Assembly (NCBI GenBank): GCA_022769125.1
Contig: JALEKN010000055.1
Span: forward strand, 1-64,000
Direction of reading: 5' to 3'
Source of the DNA: Agathobacter sp.
GTDB lineage: Bacteria > Bacillota > Clostridia > Lachnospirales > Lachnospiraceae
Length of the DNA: 64,000 bases
Shown here one piece after another: positions 18,601 through 27,010 of this stretch. Numbering within the stretch: position 1 is the stretch's first letter; each line of letters starts with the position of its first letter. The notes under the pieces are model-generated. The model was not told the origin of the DNA. It was given only the letters and a program-made list of their open reading frames with translations, and made no database searches. Position numbers and translations under genes: made by a program.

Positions 18601-19492
18601 CGTATTCCATACAAGATCCCATGAGGATACCTCTGATGTCAAGACAGATGTATTTGACGCAAAGAGCGTTTATGTCTGCAAGAATAAGATCGCAAAGCCG
18701 ACCGTATTCATTCCGGTATTCCCGGGAACCAACTGTGAGTACGATAGCGCAAAGGCTTTTGAGCGTGCCGGTGCTGATACGATCGTAAAGGTATTTAAGA
18801 ACTTAAGCGCAGAGGATATCCGAGATTCGGTTGATGAATTTGTAAAGGCGATCGATCAGTCACAGATGATCATGTTCCCGGGTGGATTCTCTGCAGGTGA
18901 TGAACCGGAAGGTTCTGCAAAGTTCTTCGCTACCGCATTCCGCAATGCGAAGATGACCGAGGCGGTCAACCGGCTGCTTAATGAGCGCGATGGCCTTGCA
19001 CTTGGTATCTGCAACGGATTCCAGGCACTTATCAAGCTCGGTCTTGTTCCTTACGGAGAGATCCGTATGCAGGATGAGACTTCACCGACACTGACCTACA
19101 ACACCATCAACCGCCACATCAGCAAGATGGTATACACCAAGGTTGTCACCAACAAGAGTCCGTGGCTTGCAGGCGCAGAGCTTGGAAAGACCTATTGCAA
19201 TCCTGCATCACACGGCGAGGGACGCTTCGTTGCACCGAAGGAATGGCTCGATAAGCTGTTTGCAAACGGACAGGTTGCTACCCAGTACGTCAACGAGGCA
19301 GGACAGCCGACGATGGATGAGGAGTGGAACATCAACGGCTCCTACATGGCAATCGAGGGTATCACCAGCCCGGATGGCCGTGTACTTGGCAAGATGGCGC
19401 ACTCTGAGCGCCGCGGCGAGAGCGTTGCGATCAACATCTACGGAGAGCAGGATATGAAGCTGTTCGAGAGCGGTGTTGCATATTTCAAATAA
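15671..19492 (+). CDS. purL: Phosphoribosylformylglycinamidine synthase, single-chain (PurL)
   Basis: This is the fourth step of purine synthesis: FGAR, ATP and glutamine give FGAM. The 1273-residue protein unites the PurS-like, PurL and PurQ parts in one chain, as in many Clostridia and in proteobacteria. Residues 1-150 are the N-terminal region, 200-990 the synthetase with HCRHTTF and KNETHNHP motifs, and 1010-1270 the glutamine amidotransferase. The amidotransferase nucleophile is Cys1113 in GICNGFQAL, with His and Glu of SHGEGR near 1180 completing the triad. AACGGAGGAAAACGAA precedes the ATG. It stands alone, away from purC-purF-purB at 47918. A terminator follows. Confidence 0.98.
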   Translation: MSNVRRVYVEKKPDFAVKAKELKHEIKHYLGIDTIEAVRVLIRYDVENITEETYKKALLTVFSEPPVDYIYEENFEADGARVFTVEFLPGQFDQRADSAEQCVKLLDENEEPIIRSATTYVIEGNISDAQFAAIKKHCINPVDSREIGLEKPETLVQEFDDPKDVVIFDGTDGQTAFIEMPEQELKAFYDSLNLAMTFKDFLHIQNYFKNEEKRNPSMTEIRVLDTYWSDHCRHTTFSTELKNVSFDEGYNKAPMMDSYNDYLDSFKNLYEGRSDKFVCLMDLALVGMKRLKKEGKLADQEESDEINACSIVVPVEVDGQVEEWLVNFKNETHNHPTEIEPFGGAATCLGGAIRDPLSGRTYVYQAMRVTGAADPTVPVAETIEGKLPQKKLVREAAHGYSSYGNQIGLATGYVKEVYHPNYVAKRMEIGAVMGAAPRRAVQRLNSDPGDKIILLGGRTGRDGIGGATGSSKAHNTKSTSVCGAEVQKGNAPTERKLQRLFRREEVSHIIKKCNDFGAGGVSVAIGELAAGLVVQLDKVPKKYAGLDGTEIAISESQERMAVVVAPEDVAQFMAYAKEENLEATEVAVVTEEPRLVLVWRGKEIVNISRAFLDTNGAHQETDVVVEMPDEKANYLTGIHTPEVAKYVEQGDMKGAWLAELSDLNVCSQKGLVEMFDGSIGAGSVYMPYGGKYQLTETQSMVAKLPVLKGKCDTVTMMAYGFDPYLSSWSPDHGSIYAVLESLSRIVTAGGNFKKVRFTFQEYFRRMSENPRRWSQPFAALLGAYDAQIGFGLPSIGGKDSMSGTFNEIDVPPTLVSFAVDVAKEKDIITPEFKNAGDQLILFEIEKNEYDLPVYAQIMKLYDAIHEMIQKGAIVSAYALDGKGLAAAVSKMAFGNKLGVTIEEEVTSDTLFAPGFGNIVAEIPADKLAVVREILDAAGLSGVESVVGYVNDTQTIECDNMVLPIDEAIAAWTKKLEGVFHTRSHEDTSDVKTDVFDAKSVYVCKNKIAKPTVFIPVFPGTNCEYDSAKAFERAGADTIVKVFKNLSAEDIRDSVDEFVKAIDQSQMIMFPGGFSAGDEPEGSAKFFATAFRNAKMTEAVNRLLNERDGLALGICNGFQALIKLGLVPYGEIRMQDETSPTLTYNTINRHISKMVYTKVVTNKSPWLAGAELGKTYCNPASHGEGRFVAPKEWLDKLFANGQVATQYVNEAGQPTMDEEWNINGSYMAIEGITSPDGRVLGKMAHSERRGESVAINIYGEQDMKLFESGVAYFK

Positions 19493-19516
19493 CAGGCTAT
19501 AATAGATAGTACAAAA

Positions 19517-19554
19517 AAGGTCTGGAATCGTGAAGGTTCCAGACCAAATTTTTG
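19517..19554 (+). terminator. Terminator after purL
   Basis: GGTCTGGAA pairs with TTCCAGACC (19519-19545) around a short loop, preceded by A6 and followed by AAATTTTTG. Confidence 0.9.
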
Positions 19555-19605
19555 AGTGTAATGTCGTTTTACTAAACATAATACAGAAGATGTGAGGAAA
19601 CTGTT

Positions 19606-20676
19606 ATGAAAAAGAATATATACAAAATTCTGGCAATCGTTCTGTTTGCGGCTTTGCTGGCAGGGCAGATGCAGACAACCGTGTATGCCAAAACGCTGTC
19701 CACCAAAGAGAAAAATGTGTACCGGAGCGCCTTGGAGGATATTTTGGACAATTCAACCAAGTTTTATTATCCGACCTTTGTACTTGCCGACATTGATAAT
19801 GACGGAAAAAAGGAAGTTGTTGTAGGATATAACAGTGACGTGTCAGGCTCCTCTGCCTGTGCCTGCGGCTTGGTACTTAATTATGAAAACGCGAAGCTGG
19901 TGAAATCCGAATATGGCAGCTTTGCCAGCGGCTATGTAAATGGATATTTTATCACAGAGGGAACAACACCGGTCGGAGGCGAGAAAACCTCGTACTATAA
20001 GATCACTTCCAAGGGAAAGTTACAGCTTGCCGCATGCACCACTTCAACATATACGGATGGTGATTCTTACCAGTTGAATAAAAAAGAGACGACCAAGAAA
20101 AAGTTTGACCAGTATATTAAGAAGAACAAACTCAACAAAACGGCAAAAAAGCTGGAGTTCCGCGATCTGACACAGAGTGCATTGGATGAAGTGTTCCCGA
20201 AGAAGGAAAGCAGCAAATCGGCTAAAGCGAAAGCCGCATTCCAGAAGTACATTGATAAGAAGTCATACCTTTCCGATGTTGAGGACTACGTTACCTTAGA
20301 CGAGTATGCTTTTGTGGATGTCAATAATGATGGCGTGGTTGAGATGATCATGAGGGAGACCTTTATAACAGATTATCTGTACGCCTATGTCAATGGAAAA
20401 GTAAAGTTTGTCGGACAGATGGATCACAGTGCAAATGCGTCCGGCAAATACTGCAACAAGAAAGGAATTATTTACGAATCAGCATATAGGCAGTCAGCGT
20501 ATTACTATTTTAACGGAAAAACGCTTAAGCTAAGAGCGGAAGAAAATAATGGAAGCTATTATGTCAACGGCAAAGAAACCACATGGGAGAAGTTCGATGC
20601 CGCTGTCGGAGAATTGCGAAAGAATGCTTCTTTTCACAAAATCGATGATTTGAGCTGGACATCTCTAGCCTCTTAG
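19606..20676 (+). CDS. Secreted protein of unknown function with calcium-loop-like repeats
   Basis: Residues 1-28 are a clear signal peptide (KKNIYKILAIVLFAALLAG, cleavage near VYA-KT). The mature 328-residue protein contains two similar halves. Each has an acidic loop of the EF-hand/FG-GAP type: ADIDNDGKKEVVVG near residue 62 and VDVNNDGVVEMIM near 238. Such loops often bind calcium in secreted proteins. No catalytic motif or sortase signal is recognisable, and I cannot name a function. TGTGAGGAAACTGTT precedes the ATG. Its stop codon touches the stop of the opposing yitT-like gene, and no terminator is visible between them. Confidence 0.8.
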   Translation: MKKNIYKILAIVLFAALLAGQMQTTVYAKTLSTKEKNVYRSALEDILDNSTKFYYPTFVLADIDNDGKKEVVVGYNSDVSGSSACACGLVLNYENAKLVKSEYGSFASGYVNGYFITEGTTPVGGEKTSYYKITSKGKLQLAACTTSTYTDGDSYQLNKKETTKKKFDQYIKKNKLNKTAKKLEFRDLTQSALDEVFPKKESSKSAKAKAAFQKYIDKKSYLSDVEDYVTLDEYAFVDVNNDGVVEMIMRETFITDYLYAYVNGKVKFVGQMDHSANASGKYCNKKGIIYESAYRQSAYYYFNGKTLKLRAEENNGSYYVNGKETTWEKFDAAVGELRKNASFHKIDDLSWTSLAS

Positions 20677-21522
20677 TTAGATAGAAGAAAATCCCTTGCC
20701 GAAAACTTCGCTGGTGCTGGACATGGAGATAAAAGCTGTCAAGTGGTTCTCATGGATAAAAGAGCGCACTGCGGCAGCCTGTTTTCTGGTAAGTGTTGTA
20801 AAAATCAAATATTTGTCTTCGTTTGTATAAGCGCCCTTCGCATTGACGATAGTGGCGCTTTTATTTAATTCTTCTGTGATGAAACGGCAGATGGCATCCT
20901 TGTCATCGCAGGTGATCATGACAGACTTGCGCAGCATGATATTCTCAATGATCGCGTCGATCAAAAAGGACTTCAGCGTCAGACCGACAAAGGAATACAG
21001 TGCGGTCTTGATGTCAAAGACAAAGCAGGCGATGATGATCATGATCAGGTCGGTGATGAAAAGCGCGATCCCAATGTCCTGAACATGGGTGTACTTTTTG
21101 ACGATCATTGCGATGACATCGGTTCCGCCGCTGGATGCACCCTCGTAGAAGAGCAGTGCGGAGGCAATCGCAGGGAGTGCGATCGCAAAGACAAGCTCAA
21201 GCATCGGCTCGTTGGAGAGCGGATGCGTCAGCGGATGGAGCTTCTCTAAGATCAGGAGCAGCGCGGATAAAAGAACCGTCGCGTAGGATGTGCGGAGCGC
21301 AAATTCTTTTCCTAGGAAAGCAAAGCCGAGCACTAAGAGTGCCATGTTTACGATAAAGGAAAAACTACTTGCAGATATTGGGAGCAGCTTTGCAAATACG
21401 ACTGCCGCACCTGTAACGCCGCCAAAACAGAAATTGTTCGGGAACTTAAAATAGTAGACACCGATCGCCATGATGACAACGCTGATCGTGATGATGGAAA
21501 AACTCTTTATCTTCTGAAGCAT
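20677..21522 (-). CDS. YitT-family membrane protein (DUF161 and DUF2179)
   Basis: The 281-residue protein has five to six membrane helices (about 8-180) with the family's FGGVTGAAVVF and FYEGASSGGTDVIAMI motifs. A C-terminal cytoplasmic DUF2179 domain (about 205-280) contains GAYTNEDKYLIFTTLTRKQ. The family is widespread in Firmicutes and its transport function is unproven. The ATG at 21522 has AAGGAG nine bases upstream; an ATG at 21570 would add 16 hydrophilic residues and lacks such a site. The AraC regulator gene ends 47 bases upstream on the same strand, so the two may share a transcript. Confidence 0.92.
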   Translation of the reverse strand: MLQKIKSFSIITISVVIMAIGVYYFKFPNNFCFGGVTGAAVVFAKLLPISASSFSFIVNMALLVLGFAFLGKEFALRTSYATVLLSALLLILEKLHPLTHPLSNEPMLELVFAIALPAIASALLFYEGASSGGTDVIAMIVKKYTHVQDIGIALFITDLIMIIIACFVFDIKTALYSFVGLTLKSFLIDAIIENIMLRKSVMITCDDKDAICRFITEELNKSATIVNAKGAYTNEDKYLIFTTLTRKQAAAVRSFIHENHLTAFISMSSTSEVFGKGFSSI

Positions 21523-21569
21523 AGTAAAAATCTCCTTAATAATATGATTTACTTTTATATAGGAAGGCA

Positions 21570-22349
21570 TTAATTTGAAATATCGTTCCTAGATATTTCC
21601 CGATACTCGCTCGGTGTAAGTCCTGTCCGTTTCTTAAATATCTTCATGAAAGATATTTCATTTCCGTATCCGCAGAGATTGGATATTTCCTTAACGGCTA
21701 TATCGGTGGTCGAAAGATAATATTGTCCTGTCCGAATTTTTGCGGACAAAATATCTTCATAGCAGCTTATCCCAAAATTCTTCTTGTAAAGAGCCTGAAA
21801 ATATGACGGGCTTAGGTTCATTTTGTCAGCAAGCTGATATATATTGTTGTAATTTCCTGCATTACTATAAATATTGGCGCGAAGTATTTCAAGGTCGGAA
21901 ATGTGCCTTTTGACATCATTTGGATTCTCGCAACACTCGGATATTTTTATAAGTATCATCTGCATAAGCATATTTTCGTAGTGTTCCTTGTTTGGAGAAT
22001 CAGCTACATTTTCACGGCACAATATCGCAAGCAGAGCTTCTATTGCGGGAATATCTGCCGATGTGATAAGTGTGTCCGTTTTTAACCTATTCATAAGTTC
22101 TGTGTCGTCTACGTTGAAATGGACAAAGTGATTTACATAACTTCCACACAGAGTTTTGTAATGCTGAGGTGTTCCTTTACTGTATAAGATGAGATTGTCG
22201 GGGGAAACGATCACTTCTTCTCCTTTTTGGACGAGAACGGCGGAGGTCTTGAAGATAACAAGAAGATTATCCCCTGAACCCTCTGGTCTGTATATCTCAA
22301 AATTTCCCTTGTGCCTTACATTCTGGCAGACTGTATTTATGCTTATCAT
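21570..22349 (-). CDS. AraC-family transcriptional regulator, probably of arabinose-polymer use
   Basis: The 259-residue protein has an N-terminal cupin-like sensor region (1-140; STPDN-type turn VSPDNLILYSKGTPQHY). A C-terminal AraC double helix-turn-helix follows (about 160-255; KMNLSPSYFQALYKKNFGIS, then ICGYGNEISFMKIFKKRTG). GAGG lies eight bases before the ATG. It is divergent from the GH51 arabinofuranosidase gene at 22532, so control of that gene by an arabinose-type sugar is the natural inference. Confidence 0.92.
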   Translation of the reverse strand: MISINTVCQNVRHKGNFEIYRPEGSGDNLLVIFKTSAVLVQKGEEVIVSPDNLILYSKGTPQHYKTLCGSYVNHFVHFNVDDTELMNRLKTDTLITSADIPAIEALLAILCRENVADSPNKEHYENMLMQMILIKISECCENPNDVKRHISDLEILRANIYSNAGNYNNIYQLADKMNLSPSYFQALYKKNFGISCYEDILSAKIRTGQYYLSTTDIAVKEISNLCGYGNEISFMKIFKKRTGLTPSEYREISRNDISN

Positions 22350-22386
22350 ATTGTTGCCTCAAAGTATGATTGGTTAGTTTGACAAT

Positions 22387-22415
22387 ATTATAAGTCATTG
22401 AAATGCTAAAGTAAA
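22387..22415 (-). promoter_or_regulatory. Promoter of the AraC-family gene
   Basis: On the minus strand, TTTACT (22415-22410) and TATAAT (22392-22387) are 17 bases apart. The transcript would start near 22380, about 30 bases before the AraC-family start codon. Confidence 0.7.
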
Positions 22416-22451
22416 TGAAATATGCTGATAATATAACGAGCGGCGAATTTG

Positions 22452-22501
22452 ATCATGACAGCTGCGAAGCGGCGGAAAGCGCCGAAGGCGCGTGTCATGA
22501 T
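22452..22501. repeat. Large inverted repeat before the arabinofuranosidase gene
   Basis: ATCATGACA (22452-22460) and TGTCATGAT (22493-22501) are perfect inverted arms. They enclose a GC-rich core that folds again (GGCG-GAAAG-CGCC). A -10-like TATAAT begins at 22501, overlapping the right arm. It may be an operator, a leader hairpin or a REP-like repeat. It is 30 bases upstream of the GH51 start codon. Confidence 0.7.
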
Positions 22502-22531
22502 ATAATAATGCAGTGACGACGGAGGTACTAA

Positions 22532-24001
22532 ATGAAAAAGATATCAATGGTAATAAATGCAAATGACAGGCTCGGGCATATTTCTCCCGAGATATACGGA
22601 CATTTTTCTGAACATCTCGGAAGATGCATCTACGATGGCATATATGTGGGCGAAGATTCACAGATTCCGAATACGGACGGGATAAGAAACGATGTCATCG
22701 AGGCATTTAGGAATATCAAAGCGCCTGTTTTTCGCTGGCCGGGCGGTTGCTTTGCAGAGGAATATCATTGGAAAGATGGCATCGGTGAGAAAACTTTGCG
22801 TCGAAAGATCGTGAATACAAATTGGGGAGGAGTTACAGAGGACAATTTCTTCGGAACCCATGAATTTATGCGCTTCTGCGAGCTTGTTGGCTGCAAGCCT
22901 TATATAAACGGCAACATTGGCAGTGGCAGCATCCGTGAAATGTCCGAATGGATAGAATATATGACTTCTGATGCAGACTCACCTCTCACAGAACAGAGAA
23001 AAAAGAATGGGAGAGTCGAACCCTGGAAGCTTGAATATCTCGGTGTTGGAAATGAAAACTGGGGTTGTGGAGGAAATATGCGTCCCGAATATTATGCTGA
23101 CGTTTACAAAAGATATCAGGCATTCTGTCGCAACTATTCTGGGAATAAGCTATACAAAATAGCCTGCGGGCCAAGCTCTGCAGATTATAACTGGATGGAA
23201 GTTATGATGAAAAATCTTGATAGTAGTAATGTTGATGCTATTGATCTGCATTATTATACAATGCCAATATGGCCGGAAATGGAATCTGCCATAGATTTTG
23301 ACGATGAACTTTACTATAAGACTATTGCTGCTGCGAACTTCTCCGATGAACTTCTCACAAGACATTCAGAGATCTTGAACCGCTATGATCCCGAAAAAAA
23401 GATAGGACTTGTTATAGGGGAGTGGGGCTGTTGGCACAGCGTTGAAGTAGGAACGAATCCGGGATTTTTATATCAGCAGAATACAATGCGTGACGCTATC
23501 GTCGCTGCGGTTGAACTGAACATTTTTAACAGACACTGCGATCGTGTCGTAATGGCAAACCTTGCACAGGCGGTAAATGTTCTCCAGTCGGTCATTCTTA
23601 CAGAGGGTGACAAGATGATAAAGACGCCGACATATCATGTTTTTGACCTTTTTAAGACACATCAAAATAACGAGGCAGTATATTGCTATACGCAGAATGA
23701 AAACATGTCAGAGGGCGAAAACGCTCCGATGATTTCGGTTTCCGCCTCAGTAAATGAAAAGTGTATGACGGTTACCGTTGCAAACTGCTCACTTACGGAA
23801 GAAGTGGCTGTTGAGTGCAACATTTTCGGCTTTAAAGCATCAGCGGTTACATGCAGGATACTTACCAATGAGGTACACAATTACAATGACTTTGACCATC
23901 CTGACAGAGTGACCATCTCTGGGCATACGGCAGTAATCAATGACAATGTGCTAAAGCTGAGCATTCCTCCTTGCGCTGTTGTTGAATGCGTTATTGATTA
24001 A
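22532..24001 (+). CDS. Alpha-L-arabinofuranosidase, GH51
   Basis: GH51 enzymes remove terminal arabinofuranose from arabinan, arabinoxylan and their oligosaccharides. In this 489-residue protein Glu175 in GVGNENWG is the acid/base and Glu297 in IGEWGCWH the nucleophile. The N-terminal HISPEIYGHFSEHLGR and APVFRWPGGCFAEEYHW blocks are typical. There is a (beta/alpha)8 barrel followed by a C-terminal beta domain (about 385-489). No signal peptide is present, so it acts on imported oligosaccharides. CGGAGG precedes the ATG. The divergent AraC gene is the likely regulator. Arabinan transporters are not in the window. Confidence 0.96.
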   Translation: MKKISMVINANDRLGHISPEIYGHFSEHLGRCIYDGIYVGEDSQIPNTDGIRNDVIEAFRNIKAPVFRWPGGCFAEEYHWKDGIGEKTLRRKIVNTNWGGVTEDNFFGTHEFMRFCELVGCKPYINGNIGSGSIREMSEWIEYMTSDADSPLTEQRKKNGRVEPWKLEYLGVGNENWGCGGNMRPEYYADVYKRYQAFCRNYSGNKLYKIACGPSSADYNWMEVMMKNLDSSNVDAIDLHYYTMPIWPEMESAIDFDDELYYKTIAAANFSDELLTRHSEILNRYDPEKKIGLVIGEWGCWHSVEVGTNPGFLYQQNTMRDAIVAAVELNIFNRHCDRVVMANLAQAVNVLQSVILTEGDKMIKTPTYHVFDLFKTHQNNEAVYCYTQNENMSEGENAPMISVSASVNEKCMTVTVANCSLTEEVAVECNIFGFKASAVTCRILTNEVHNYNDFDHPDRVTISGHTAVINDNVLKLSIPPCAVVECVID

Positions 24002-24094
24002 AATTGGGGCTATCCATTTTTATAAATTAGCTATTATTATTGATTAAAATGTACGAAACGAGTATAATAATAGTACGAAAAAGGAGGCGGTGCT

Positions 24095-24310
24095 ATGTCA
24101 ATTACAGCAACAGAATTAAAAAATAACCTTGGAAAATATTTGTTATTATCAGCAAGTGAAGACATTTTTATAACAAAGAACGGAAGGATCGTGGCAAAGC
24201 TGACAAACCCACATCAAGACAGGGTAGAGGTGGCAAAGTCTTTGTTTGGTATCTTGCCAAAGGATGCAGATATTGAAGCTGCAAAAGAGGAAAGGCTTGG
24301 TGCAAAGTAA
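24095..24310 (+). CDS. Phd/YefM-family antitoxin
   Basis: The 71-residue protein begins MSITATELKNNLGKYL and continues with DIFITKNGRIVAKL, the typical Phd/YefM DNA-binding fold. Its C-terminal part (about 45-71) would wrap the toxin. AAAAAGGAGG precedes the ATG. The stop overlaps the toxin start by one base (TAATG), so the two are co-translated. It should neutralise the PIN-domain RNase encoded next and repress its own promoter. Confidence 0.92.
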   Translation: MSITATELKNNLGKYLLLSASEDIFITKNGRIVAKLTNPHQDRVEVAKSLFGILPKDADIEAAKEERLGAK

Positions 24311-24729
24311 TGAGGATTCTTGCTGATACAAATGTGATAATGGATGCTTTGACTGCAAGGGAACCTTGGAACGAAAGTGCGGAGAAAATATTCCTCATGG
24401 CGGCGAATCATACGATTGATATGTATATCACGGCAAGTTCGGCGACAGATATATATTATCTGATAAGAAAGCATCTGCATAACTCCGAAACGGCAAGGAC
24501 GGTAATGGAGAAGCTGTATTCTTTAACCGGGATACTGGATGTGACAGCGAATGACTGCATTGATGCATTGGCATCGCCGATCGGGGACTATGAGGATGCG
24601 ATAATCGAAAAGGTTGCTTCAAGAACAGAAATGGATTATATAGTCACAAGGAATATAAAGGATTATCTGGCAGGAAGCACGAAGATAATCTTACCGGATG
24701 AATTCGTAAAAAAGATAGAACTGGAATAG
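24310..24729 (+). CDS. VapC-type PIN-domain toxin (ribonuclease)
   Basis: PIN-domain toxins cleave RNA with a cluster of acidic residues that binds Mg2+. This 139-residue protein has Asp6 in ADTNVIMD, Asp in SATDIYYLI, the GDYEDAIIEKVA block and the final YIVTRNIKDY motif, so the active site looks intact. Length is typical. It overlaps the antitoxin gene by one base. A related but frameshifted PIN toxin lies at 58644. Confidence 0.93.
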   Translation: MRILADTNVIMDALTAREPWNESAEKIFLMAANHTIDMYITASSATDIYYLIRKHLHNSETARTVMEKLYSLTGILDVTANDCIDALASPIGDYEDAIIEKVASRTEMDYIVTRNIKDYLAGSTKIILPDEFVKKIELE

Positions 24730-24830
24730 CCCGTTTTGATTGGAATCAGGCGGTGCAGTAGTTTCTTGAAAAACCACGCATTCCATAGTATAATCGCTTA
24801 GAACAACCAAAGAGAGGTATCGGAGCAAAA

Positions 24831-25991
24831 ATGAAAAGCATTACGATCGAAGAATTGGAACAGATAAATAAGGACAGCTGCTGCGTGGTCGATATCCGCC
24901 CACAGGAGCAATATGAGCGTGGAACATTTCCGGGAGCAATCAGCATTCCGATGGATGTGTTTGAAGAAAATATGGATCGCATTCCAAAGGATAAGACCAT
25001 CTATCTGATGTGCCACACCGGCGAGCGCAGCCGCGGCTATACGGAGGATTTAGAGGAAGCCGGCTATGATGCGGTCAACGTGGACGGAGGATACCGCGCG
25101 TACTTAAAGCTGACGCTCAACCGGTATATGGAGAGTGAGTCCGAGGAGGCACGCAAGGAAAAGACGGCAGAGATCGAGCGCAGCATCATCAAGAAGTTTA
25201 AAAAGACCGTGTGGCGCCCATTTACCCGCGCATTGAATGAATATAAGCTGATCAACGAGGGCGACAAGGTTGCAGTGTGCATATCCGGCGGTAAGGATTC
25301 GATGCTTCTGGCAAAGCTGATCCAGGAGCTGCAGCGCCATGGCAAGGTGCCGTTCGAGGCGGTTTTTCTGGTGATGAATCCGGGGTACAATGCGGATAAC
25401 TGGAAGATCATAGAGGATAACGCAAAGCTCCTTGGCATTCCGCTTACGGTATTCAACAGCGATATTTTTGATACGGTGGCGACAATCGACCACAACCCAT
25501 GCTACTTGTGTGCGCGCATGCGAAGAGGCTATCTCTATGCAAAGGCAAAAGAGCTTGGCTGCAATAAGATCGCGCTCGGACATCACTTCGATGACGTGAT
25601 CGAGACGATCCTGATGGGAATGTTATACAGCGGCAAGGTGGAGACGATGATGCCGAAGCTGCACAGCCAGCATTTTGAGGGGATGGAGCTGATACGTCCG
25701 ATGTATCTGGTCAAGGAAGAAGCAATAAAGGCATGGCGTGATTACAACGGACTGCATTTTATACAGTGTGCCTGCCGCTTTACCGAGAATTGTGCGACCT
25801 GCGGTGGCGGCAGAGGCTCAAAGCGTGATGAGATGAAGGAGCTGATCGCACAGTTCCGCAAGGTCAGTGATGTGATCGACATCAATATTTTCAACAGCGT
25901 AAAGAACATCAATCTGAAAACGGTTATCGGCTATCACAAGGATGATATGACCTATCAGTTTTTGGACGATTATGACAGCAGAACCAATTAA
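24831..25991 (+). CDS. Rhodanese domain fused to TtcA-like tRNA thiolation ATPase
   Basis: Residues 1-100 form a rhodanese domain with active-site Cys61 in MCHTGERSRG, which can carry persulfide sulfur. Residues 125-340 are an adenine nucleotide alpha-hydrolase of the TtcA/TtuA type with PP-loop SGGKDS (152-157), a CYLC pair, GHHFDD and a later CATCGGG. TtcA-type enzymes thiolate cytidine 32 of tRNA. The fusion would deliver sulfur directly to the thiolase domain. CGGAGC precedes the ATG. The gene is followed by a LysR regulator and sulfur amino acid transporters, which supports a link to sulfur supply. The precise tRNA target is inferred. Confidence 0.88.
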   Translation: MKSITIEELEQINKDSCCVVDIRPQEQYERGTFPGAISIPMDVFEENMDRIPKDKTIYLMCHTGERSRGYTEDLEEAGYDAVNVDGGYRAYLKLTLNRYMESESEEARKEKTAEIERSIIKKFKKTVWRPFTRALNEYKLINEGDKVAVCISGGKDSMLLAKLIQELQRHGKVPFEAVFLVMNPGYNADNWKIIEDNAKLLGIPLTVFNSDIFDTVATIDHNPCYLCARMRRGYLYAKAKELGCNKIALGHHFDDVIETILMGMLYSGKVETMMPKLHSQHFEGMELIRPMYLVKEEAIKAWRDYNGLHFIQCACRFTENCATCGGGRGSKRDEMKELIAQFRKVSDVIDINIFNSVKNINLKTVIGYHKDDMTYQFLDDYDSRTN

Positions 25992-26014
25992 GGCGAAAAA
26001 AGGCGGAGTGGGCT

Positions 26015-26926
26015 ATGACACTGACACAGTTGCGATATATCATTACGGTAGCAGAATCCAAATCCATGAATAAAGCCGCAAAAAAGCTGTTTATCTCCCA
26101 GCCAAGCCTCTCCTCGGCGATCAAGGAGCTGGAGGAGGAGATCGGAATCGAGGTATTCATCCGTAACAATAAGGGTGTATTTACCACGACCGAGGGCGAG
26201 GAGTTTATCGGCTATGCGAGGCAGGTTGTAGAACAATATGGACTGATCGAGACAAAGTACATCGATAAGGGCAGCATCAAGAAGAAATTCGGTGTGTCAA
26301 CGCAGCACTATACCTTTGCGGTAAAGGCGTTTGTGGAAATGGTCAAGCAGTTCGGGATTGATGAGTATGAGTTCGCTATTTATGAGACGAAAACCTACGA
26401 GGTTATCGAGAATGTCAAGAACTTCAAGAGTGAGATCGGCATCCTCTATCTCAACGAATTTAATCAGAAGGTGTTAAACAAGCTGTTTGCGGAAAATGGA
26501 TTGGTGTTCCACCCGATCCTTGACTGCCACATCTACGTCTACATGTGGAAAGGGCATCCGCTTGCAGAGCGTGAGGAGATCACGCTGGAGGAGCTGGAGG
26601 AGTACCCGTGTCTGGCATTTGACCAGGGCAAGAACAATTCCTTCTATTTTGCGGAGGAGGTACTCAGCACTTATCATTATAAGCAGTTGATCCGCGCCAG
26701 CGACCGTGCCACCCTGCTAAATCTTATGGTAGGTCTAAACGGCTACACGCTCTGCTCCGGTATCATCTGTGAAGAATTAAACGGTTCGGATTACTGTGCA
26801 GTGCGCCTGCACTCAGACGAGACTATGACGATCGGATATCTTTCCCGCAAGGGTGTCATGATAAGCTCTCTCGGAAAGAAGTATATCGAGGAGCTATCCA
26901 AATACGAAGATAAGGCACTAAAATAA
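26015..26926 (+). CDS. LysR-family regulator, probably of the adjacent sulfur amino acid transporters
   Basis: The 303-residue protein has the N-terminal helix-turn-helix (MTLTQLRYIITVAES, KLFISQPSLSSAIKEL) and a substrate-binding domain from residue 90. It lies 23 bases behind the rhodanese-TtcA gene and before the cystine-type ABC operon. A dyad that fits a LysR box (26971-26989) stands at about -66 of that operon's promoter, so it is the obvious candidate regulator. Regulators like CysB, CysL and YtlI control similar genes in other bacteria; the inducer here is unknown. Confidence 0.92.
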   Translation: MTLTQLRYIITVAESKSMNKAAKKLFISQPSLSSAIKELEEEIGIEVFIRNNKGVFTTTEGEEFIGYARQVVEQYGLIETKYIDKGSIKKKFGVSTQHYTFAVKAFVEMVKQFGIDEYEFAIYETKTYEVIENVKNFKSEIGILYLNEFNQKVLNKLFAENGLVFHPILDCHIYVYMWKGHPLAEREEITLEELEEYPCLAFDQGKNNSFYFAEEVLSTYHYKQLIRASDRATLLNLMVGLNGYTLCSGIICEELNGSDYCAVRLHSDETMTIGYLSRKGVMISSLGKKYIEELSKYEDKALK

Positions 26927-26929
26927 AAA

Positions 26930-26967
26930 AAAGCTGTCAGTCACATGATGTGGTTGGCAGCTTTTTT
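26930..26967 (+). terminator. Terminator after the LysR gene
   Basis: AAAGCTG at 26930-26936 and CAGCTTT at 26958-26964 close a stem with imperfect inner pairing, followed by a T-run. Confidence 0.8.
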
Positions 26968-26970
26968 ACG

Positions 26971-26989
26971 TTATAGGATAATACTATAA
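26971..26989. promoter_or_regulatory. LysR-type operator (T-N11-A dyad)
   Basis: TTATAG at 26971-26976 and CTATAA at 26984-26989 form a perfect 6-bp inverted repeat with 7 bases between. It contains the T-N11-A core of LysR boxes. A third half-site CTATAA follows one helical turn later at 26994-26999. The dyad centre lies about 66 bases before the predicted transcript start of the cystine-type operon, the classic position of a LysR recognition site. Confidence 0.75.
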
Positions 26990-27010
26990 CCAGCTATAAA
27001 GTTTAAGAAT

